A stretch of 38,008 nt of DNA from Chara braunii (Eukaryota > Streptophyta > Charophyceae > Charales > Characeae), in the NCBI GenBank assembly GCA_003427395.1, contig BFEA01000673.1, forward strand, positions 205,189 to 243,196, written 5' to 3'. The notes under the pieces are model-generated. The model did no database searches. It was not told the origin of the DNA and saw nothing but the letters and a program-made list of their open reading frames with translations. Shown one piece after another: positions 31,389 to 38,008 of this stretch. The first letter of the stretch is position 1; each line of letters starts with the position of its first letter. Made by a program: the position numbers and the translations under genes.

Positions 31389-32171
31389 ATGACCGTCGCT
31401 CCCTTCTTTGACAAGCCTATCGATGCGTGGTCCGAGGCAGAATGGGATAGAGCCATCTTGGCAAGGAAATGCCCATGGCATAAGGAGTACAAATTTGCTT
31501 CCGCGATGGAGTGGGGAAGTCTGATCAAAGTACCTCATTATGCCATTGGTGTCAGGCAACTTCCGTCCCTACGCGCCACGCTTAGGCAGCAAGAAAATAA
31601 CCGATTTTACCTTCGCCTGGACAACGTCACGAGGTCAGCTCGGGTGTGGCCTGCAGACTTGAAACAAGAGTTGTTGGACTGTGCATCCTACAATTCGTTT
31701 TTAGAAGTATATCCGTTGCGCGGTGCCAGAATACAGTCAAAAAATGTGTCATATTGTTCCATACGATTGTCTGTGTCCGGTTCCGACTTTTGTAGAGTGT
31801 TGTGTGTGGCATGTTCAAACCGAAAGCGGACTTTGGTAGACGCTGTAGTGCTGGTTTCTTGCAACAACCTTAGACTCTATGGTGCCAACATGGGGAATTT
31901 GTGCCTTCTGTACGAGAACGGACAATCCGATTTGGAGATTGTCAGTCGAATTGACGAGGTTCATAAGTGGCATGAGGTAGAGCAAGTGACATGTTGTGCG
32001 CGTGACGCCATCGGCAAGTCCTTGGCAGGTGCCTGTAGGTTTGTAAGGATGAAGTACATTTCGGTGTTCTTGAGGGTAGCGACAAAGGGACAGCCACAAA
32101 CCCTTGTTTTCGGGTCGTCCATGAATGCCTTATACGGGTTTGGTTCTAAAGGGACGCGGGGACATCGGTAG
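31389..32171 (+). CDS. Second rightward ORF, 260 residues, unknown
   Basis: ATG at 31389 is the first Met after a stop just upstream (TAG about 20 nt before). The protein is Cys- and Trp-rich and looks globular. It begins with a Trp-rich segment (P-I-D-A-W-S-E-A-E-W-D-R-A), then alternating short strands (F-Y-L-R-L-D-N-V, S-I-R-L-S-V-S-G), with Cys residues spread through the second half. I see no signal peptide, transmembrane segment, catalytic motif or known domain. It follows the transposase-like gene on the same strand and ends about 1.4 kb from the right end of the element, mirroring the distance of the Ulp1 stop from the left end. It may be an accessory protein of the transposon. Confidence 0.55.
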   Translation: MTVAPFFDKPIDAWSEAEWDRAILARKCPWHKEYKFASAMEWGSLIKVPHYAIGVRQLPSLRATLRQQENNRFYLRLDNVTRSARVWPADLKQELLDCASYNSFLEVYPLRGARIQSKNVSYCSIRLSVSGSDFCRVLCVACSNRKRTLVDAVVLVSCNNLRLYGANMGNLCLLYENGQSDLEIVSRIDEVHKWHEVEQVTCCARDAIGKSLAGACRFVRMKYISVFLRVATKGQPQTLVFGSSMNALYGFGSKGTRGHR

Positions 32172-32395
32172 GAACTTTAAATTTTGTAAATGATAGCGTT
32201 TTAGAAAGTTTATATTGTTGCGGCTCGTAGCTTTTAATTATAGACGTAGTTCAATGCACAGTTGGCTTGTAGCGTTTAATGTAGACGTACTTCAATCTTG
32301 CATTTGTGATTTCTTGCACGTGTCGGTACAATTTTGAATTTTTAATTACCGATACAATTTTCGACTTTTAATTTTTCATGGGTACAACATTTCTT

Positions 32396-33382
32396 GAAGT
32401 GAGACGGAATTCGTGGTACTCACGTGCATTTCAGTTTCATATGACAATGTCATATCAGTTTATGATTTTTGTCAAAGTGCGTCGGAATCCATACATAACC
32501 CATCTTGTTTACCGTGTGATTGCATTGACTCATCGATTGATTTCTAGCTTTGCCTTCACACAATGTCATGTGTAGTACGTCTGAATCAATGCTCAATGAT
32601 AGTTCGTCTGTTGTTTAGTGAGGTCATTCACAACCCTGTCCAGTGTCTCATTACGTCTGTTGTTCAAGTGCATTTCAATGTATGACAATGACATGTCAGT
32701 TTCATCTTTAAAGTCACATAAATTGTCGAACTGTGATAGAGTCCAAAATTATCGAAGTGTCACAGTGTTGAAATCCATCCTTAAATCACACCGAACAGAA
32801 TGAGTGTCACGTCTTTTAATAAGTAATACTATGTACTAGTACATAAATTATTGAAGTGCGATGGAACCCATAGTCACTGTATTTAAGCCGTAATCTCATT
32901 TGCTGTGTGATTCGTTTGTCGTGTGATTGCCTAACGTTTAAAGTTTACTCTTCGATCGATTTAATAACTTATAAATTACTAAGTGCGACGGAATCCATAC
33001 TTAGTCTAGACTATTAGTACTTAAACCATCCGTGTGTTTGGCAATGCCTTAAATGTCCCACTTCCATTGAGTTTCAACAATTGATTTAATAAGTTAACTT
33101 AAGTTAGTATACATTTAATAGAGTTAAAGCAAAAATTACTGAAGTGCGACGGAATCCATACTAGACTATTAGTACTTAAACCATCTTTGTGCTTGCCTTA
33201 AATGTCCCACTTCGAGTTTCAATAAATTTAGGGAAGTCACAATGTCATCTAAAAGAGGTCCGACTTAATTCTGATACAAAATTGAGCAAGGTGAGAAGAA
33301 ATCGAGAGTTCAAGAATTCATGTTCTAGCCGTAACGGCTTTTAAGTTACAAAATTGATGGAAATGCAATGGAATCCACACTT
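32396..33382 (+). repeat. Right subterminal array of the 23-bp motif (6 copies)
   Basis: Copies of GAAGT-GC-G-AC-GGAATCC-AT-ACTT type start near 32396, 32474, 32853, 32980, 33141 and 33360. They share length and fixed positions with the left array (GAAGT, G at 8, GG.ATCC, ACTT) but carry their own variant bases. Both arrays are in the same orientation on the plus strand, not mirrored. Flanking sequence (CTAGACTATTAGTACTTAAACCATC) is duplicated at about 33010 and 33160. No gene between 32172 and 33537. Confidence 0.85.
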
Positions 33383-33531
33383 AATTCATTATGATCAGTA
33401 AGTGATTGCCTTGAATATCCAGTTTAGATTCAATTTATGGCCTCTCAATTGCATTCTTCGGGTTCCTGAGTTCCATTCGGGTCCAAAATATAGCGATTTT
33501 AATATGAAATTAATAGCTTGCGAGTACCAAT

Positions 33532-34619
33532 TTAAAATATAATGTCCTGTTTTAACGGATAACATGTTAGGCATTTAAGATTTGCCAGAAGGTCCCAGAG
33601 GACATAATCAAACCAAGTAATACTGGTTTTGCGGTCCTTCTTCTTCAACTCCACACATCGACACTTCAGGTACGGGCGGCCTACATTCAAATTACGCTTC
33701 AACTCAAGGAATGGGTCAGCGCCCTTCGGAGGGCAGAAGCCACGAATAGCTAACACGCAGGGTGATTCATAACATTTGAGGGGATCAAAGTGCCCTACAA
33801 TAGGCAACGTCATAGGTTCTGGAGTCAGAGGGTATGGTCCTTTGATCAGATCAATGTTCTCAGTAAGAGCATTGTCATCACAAAGTTTCATTTCAGCAAC
33901 CGAAAGGGAGGCAAGGAACCTATAAGCATTGGCACTGATAGGGGCGGAATGATTGAAAGTGTCGAGGTCCCACAACCTATATTCCACATCCATAGACTGT
34001 GACTCAATCCATCTGCAAGGAGCGATCGGTAGGAAGGCATTGCGGTAATACTTGCTAACGCTCTTACGCTTCACCTTCATTAAATCAACAGCCAACTGGG
34101 CTTTGGACTCAGCTACAAAATTTTGGTGAAACCTTTTCTCTTCCTCCGTAAGCTCCAAGTCGTCATCTTCTTGCTCCGAATCAACCTCATCCTGCTCCTG
34201 AATGGGAATCTTGACTAATTTCTCATGAAAGTTGGATTTGACACCCCACAGATCCACAAAAATCTTCTCCTTCATGGCCAACTCCTCCTCGATGGACGAA
34301 CTGACCAAGAGGTCCTCAGCTACCACTTCCTGCGCATTTTTCACCAAATCTCTAGAGAGGATAGGGAAGCTACTTTTATCATATGTGGAGCAGAGGATAA
34401 TATCGGCCAAGTCGTTGAATGAAAGGACAGAGATCAGGGCAGGGAATGGGGGAGGGATATCGACGGAGTTGATCCTGACATATTCCATCACCCTAGGACG
34501 TGCATACGATATGAGAGCCTGGGTGGGGCGGGACGGGGCTTTGAAGCCATCCAACCATGCAAGATTATCCCTCGCCAGGTCTGAATACCATCCGCTCTGC
34601 GTGAACCTCAGATTCTACA
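33532..34619 (-). CDS. 5' coding exon of the interrupted retroelement, unknown protein
   Basis: The minus-strand frame is open from a likely splice acceptor (GGATGATTGTAG at about 34620-34631) to a stop at 33532-33534. The last codons, from about 33568 on, lie inside the transposon's inverted repeat, so the native C terminus is missing. About 350 residues: an N-terminal W-Y-S-D-L-A-R-D-N-L-A-W, a central acidic stretch (E-Q-E-D-D-D-L-E-L-T-E-E-E), and a C-terminal half with C-x-C (K-C-R-C) and Trp-rich segments. I do not recognise a family. Position and strand suggest it is the upstream part of the element whose RT lies at 5.4-7.5 kb. The two halves are not in the same frame when joined, so at least one further frameshift or an intron is needed. 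Confidence 0.55.
33538..33568 (-). repeat. Right terminal inverted repeat (outer 8 bp possibly TSD)
   Basis: On the minus strand it reads AACATGTTATCCG, then TTAAAACAGGA, then CATTATA, the counterpart of the left end. The minus-strand retroelement frame coming from 34.6 kb passes into this repeat and stops at 33532-33534, within the transposon, as expected for an interrupted gene. Confidence 0.8.
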
Positions 34620-34846
34620 ATCATCCATTAACACAGAATAGTCATGGTAAGAAGGATATACAAGGTCACATCATGGAGCATACAGCGTAAGTGCTCACAC
34701 TGCGGATTCATCCGGCTGCCATTATGATACATGGAACGCCACTCGATCAGCATGGAATTTTGCCATGTTCGTTCTCGTGCAGACCCGACAGGCGGGAGTC
34801 AACCCTCCTGATGGCAGGGGGGAAGGATAGTTCCTCCGTGTGTGTG
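34620..34846. other. Short spacer between retroelement exon and direct repeat B
   Basis: Sequence unique in the window. It probably holds an intron end on the minus strand (acceptor near 34620) and the 5' untranslated part of the retroelement if B is its upstream terminal repeat. Confidence 0.4.
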
Positions 34847-37800
34847 TTTGATTGAGATGAGTCCAATGCGCTAGGCAGCGCAGCGAGTCTACGTTTTTAG
34901 AAAAAACTAGAACGGGACAGGCTGGATGCTAAAAAACTCAGGTACTTCCAGTATGGAATGGACTACCAATAGATCCACGTGAAATCTTACATATGTTGTG
35001 ATTACCGTTTTAGACCTACATCCATTATTACAGGCCAAAGGAACTTGGATTTCACAGAAAAAGTCATTTTCTCCAAAGATATTTGAAGATTCGGAGAGAT
35101 ATGACAGGGGGAGGGGGGGGAAAAGAAGGAATATCATGGAGCAGGAGATTCTTTACGTTGAAAGGAGGAACTCGTGAACGAGAAATAAAATAAATACATA
35201 CATAAAATGGCTTTATCCTGTGTCAATTTATTACAGCATCTAACACTCAATCCTTTGCATGTATATTCACACAGATGGGAAGGCGCTTGCCCATATTAAT
35301 TTAGCAATTGCGAGGTCAATTAATTATTCTCCTTCAAAAGAAACAACACACATAGACTAAAAAAAAGACGAAACAAAACAAGACCATTCTTTAGGGAACA
35401 TCCATACTCAAAACCAATCAGCATTTTTCAAAAAGGTATTCCAGGGGGCAATGGACCCTTCAGACTGGTATGCAAGTAGAGAACTAGCGGGGACTACATA
35501 TCAAAAAAACATCAATAGAGACGAAGCCCAAAAGTGGTTTCCATCGGAAAAGCAAGAAAATACATCCTTCAATGTATTTCATGTAATCAAGTCACGCTAT
35601 GAAAACGAAGGACGAAATTGAAACCAAACATGCGCAAATTGTGATATGCAGGCAGATACACAAGCGTCATTGCTACACTAAGCGTACTGATTTCACAAAT
35701 TTTCCAACGCCGCTTTTCCCTTCTCACGACAAATGACAAGTTCTATTCCTGCTTGTCTCATGCTCCAGACTAACTCCAACGACCTCCAAACTTGAACTAC
35801 TCTCATGGTCATCATAGAGGACTCCTGTCGCTATCCATATGGTGCAAAAATTCACCAGTGCAATAGATCTTCGGATACAATTTCGAATACAGACCACACA
35901 AGCCTAAATTGGGAAGCAAGTCTCACATCTATCGAGGGCTTTCATAGAGAAGGACATATCTCAAGATTGTTTAAGAAACAAAACAGGAAGAAATACGTCC
36001 GCCTTCCACCAGAGTCCGTCCTCATGACGACAAGCATTTCAAACATCATTCCACAATGGAAACTTATAGGGCGGAACTATGAAAACCTATCTGACCCAAG
36101 CCCGGTCAAGGAAACCCATATCCACGTTTAACATCTGTGAGCAAGTTATCCTTCCCAAACATATTATGAGCAGCCATAGAGAAAGCGAGCCCTCCTTACT
36201 ATCGGCAGATCCAAGAGAGCGAAAGAAAACAAAATGCTATGGGGGTTGGTAAATGAGTTTCAGTCCTCGGTTGGCACTATTGCAGATAATCGTGGTGACG
36301 AAAAGGACAAAGACAAAAAATATAGCGACGATAGCAGAGACACCAAGAAGCAGAAGGAAGGGGGGTTGGTGGAATGCATGCGGAGGATTGAGAAGATTCA
36401 GGGGGCATTGGGATGTGTGCTCGCTCGGAGTGGAGGAATGGGTCTCGCCAGACAGAGCGAAGATAAAAAAGCAACCAAAATCGCAAAGATCGCTACTACA
36501 GAAGGGAAGAGAAAGGATGGGCGTGGCGTGAGACAGGTCATGATTACGAGTGAAGAGGACACTTGCGGATGAGCACAGCAGAGCAAGAAACGTTGGAAGT
36601 AATTAAGCAACAACACCCAACGTTACGCTGGTGGATATTATCTAAGAATACGAGGAAGGCTAATGCCGTCAAAAACAGCGTGAGCAAAGTGACTAGGCCC
36701 AAAGAGCATGCTACAAAATCCATAAAGTCTTAGAAATGGTAGAACACAAGAACTTCACGCTGCTCCTACAGAATCCTCGAGTCCGCCAGCAGATCCTATA
36801 ACAATAACCAACAAGCATGCAACGCAATCACAGTTACACATTCCGTTAGGTAGCATCTATGAACTGGCACAATTACTAGCACAAATATATACATATTTAT
36901 CAGGAAGTAAGATTGGAATAGTGGGGGAGAATAGTAGATGCAAAAACGGATTTCCTTGTCCGGCCCAGCGACCCCGAGTGTCGGCGAAACCATAACAAAG
37001 GGGTTGGCAGATTAAACCCTAAAGCTTTTTCACTAGCACCTGTCAGACTAGTTCATCAGGGGTAAATATTCCTTTGGTTATCGCTCCGGAAGGGAAGAGC
37101 TTATCCATGTTGGAACAAAGACAGCATGACGAAGGGGAGTCAAGGAGGGCGTGGGGTGGAGGGGGGAGCGGGGCGGGGGATATGAGAACGAGACAATCGC
37201 TGAAGACAACAATGACGACTGGGAGAAAAAAAGTGGGGTGGAGGGGGGTGGGGGGCAGGGGATAAGAGAACGAAACGTCGTTACCGAAGGGGGGTTGGAA
37301 GACGAAGCCGCCATGACCTGGGAACGAGAGACAATCGATGCCCCCAGGTGGGGGAGGCGCTGATAACAAAGCTGCTCCGCCGTATGAATCCAGGTAAGCT
37401 CCCCACTATCCCTCAAACGACCGTGATATGAAGACACAGGGAGCAGTCGGAAAAAACGAAGATGGCGAAGAAGATGCCAGCTCCTTGTGGTTGAAACACT
37501 CTACCACATACGCAGATCCACCGTATCCGGGAGGCGCGGCCAATCTACCACGCACCAGCTAGCAGCATTAAGGACCAGCAATAACCGAATGAGAGAGACG
37601 GGTATGGGCCTAGCACCAGGACATCAAGTGGGCGATGTCTGGCAGCACCATCAAACACCCGACAGCGCAATATACACGTTGCAAATTCGAAGCGCAGCAG
37701 TCCCACGCCCGACCTCGAATACCGTTTGAACGACTACCCACCACCAACCTCAAGCGCTCAACTTCGCCCCGCTCGCCCACCTCAATTGGTGTATCGTCTC

Positions 37801-38008
37801 CAGCGCTTGGTCGCACCAGTGCCCATGCCCGGCGACAAGAGCGTCCGCAAGCGCAGAAACCTTTCCAGGCCAAGCGCAGCGCCAAGGGGCGGGAGGCGAT
37901 CATTCGGACGATGGGATATCGTACGAGGAGGATCGACTACCGGCCTCAGCGATCAGAAAGAGGAGGAATGCAATCATTACAATTCATTATAAATAATATT
38001 GCGAAGGC
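34847..38008. repeat. Long direct repeat, copy B (truncated by the window end)
   Basis: Same orientation as copy A. From 34847 to 36527 it is about 95 percent identical to 881-2556. From 36528 to 38006 it equals 3259-4737 at a constant offset of 33269 with only a couple of substitutions seen (near 37662 and 37677). It lacks the ~700-bp duplication of copy A. No supported gene. Confidence 0.85.

Larger units (their letters stand above)
8130..33560. mobile_element. ~25.4-kb TIR DNA transposon with two outward-facing coding blocks
   Basis: Bounded by inverted repeats at 8122-8152 and 33538-33568, identical at 27 of 31 positions with only transitions differing. Their outermost 8 bp (AACACGTT left, AACATGTT right) also match as direct repeats at 7 of 8 positions, so they may be the target duplication. 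On both sides the flank is minus-strand retroelement coding, which explains two half-frames facing each other across the insert. Inside, a broken ParB/methyltransferase/Ulp1-like gene reads left and a DUF7869-type transposase-like gene plus a second gene read right. A 23-bp motif runs through the whole element and was not seen outside it. I cannot assign a superfamily; later insertions inside it are possible. Confidence 0.75.

Noticed and set aside
8130-33560. Assignment to the KDZ (Kyakuja-Dileera-Zisupton) superfamily because of large size, Ulp1 domain and 8-bp duplication
   Set aside because: I do not see KDZ transposase motifs; the candidate transposase carries DUF7869-type motifs instead.

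Overview
The window looks like nuclear DNA of a eukaryote with a large, repeat-rich genome. There are no operons or bacterial-type signals. There is a Penelope-like reverse transcriptase, a hAT-type MITE, Ulp1-type protease coding sequence, a DUF7869-type transposase-like gene, likely spliceosomal sites, satellites and many microsatellites. The combination fits a green-lineage genome, and a charophyte alga such as Chara is my best guess, held with low confidence. Scattered N bases and frame breaks at homopolymers suggest a draft-quality consensus, so not every broken frame has to be a true mutation.

Layout. (1) 31-797: a hAT-like MITE inside a TA microsatellite. (2) 881-4737 and 34847-38008: a long direct repeat (copies A and B) in the same orientation; B runs off the window. 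(3) 5390-8121 and 33569-34619, both minus strand: two halves of a decayed retroelement. The left half carries a Penelope-like reverse transcriptase. The A and B repeats flank this element and may be its terminal repeats. (4) 8130-33560: a DNA element of about 25.4 kb that appears to have inserted into the retroelement. It is bounded by 31-bp near-perfect terminal inverted repeats whose outer 8 bp may be the target-site duplication.

Inside the 25.4-kb element two coding blocks point outward. The leftward block (about 16970 to 9557, minus strand) is broken into several frames. In order it encodes an unknown N-terminal segment, a ParB/Srx-like segment, a long region ending in a methyltransferase-like Rossmann segment, acidic low-complexity linkers, a small Cys/His-rich segment and a C-terminal Ulp1/C48 SUMO-protease domain. 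The rightward block (28300-32171, plus strand) encodes a DUF7869-type transposase-like protein with a BAH-like tail, followed by a 260-residue protein I do not recognise. About 10 kb between them is non-coding and made of tandem and inverted repeats.

The most striking signal is one degenerate 23-bp motif, GAAGT-N2-G-N2-GGGATCC-N2-ACTT. It recurs roughly 50 times, in both orientations, at both ends and throughout the interior of the 25.4-kb element, and I did not see it outside. It is the repeat unit of the subterminal arrays, sits twice in every unit of a 172-bp satellite and of a ~1-kb higher-order array, lies in both arms of a 148-bp foldback, and is read in frame as K-S-A-G-I-R-T inside the leftward gene. 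My working hypothesis is a large transposon with a genome-wide array of binding sites for one of its own proteins (transposase or the ParB/methyltransferase-like protein).
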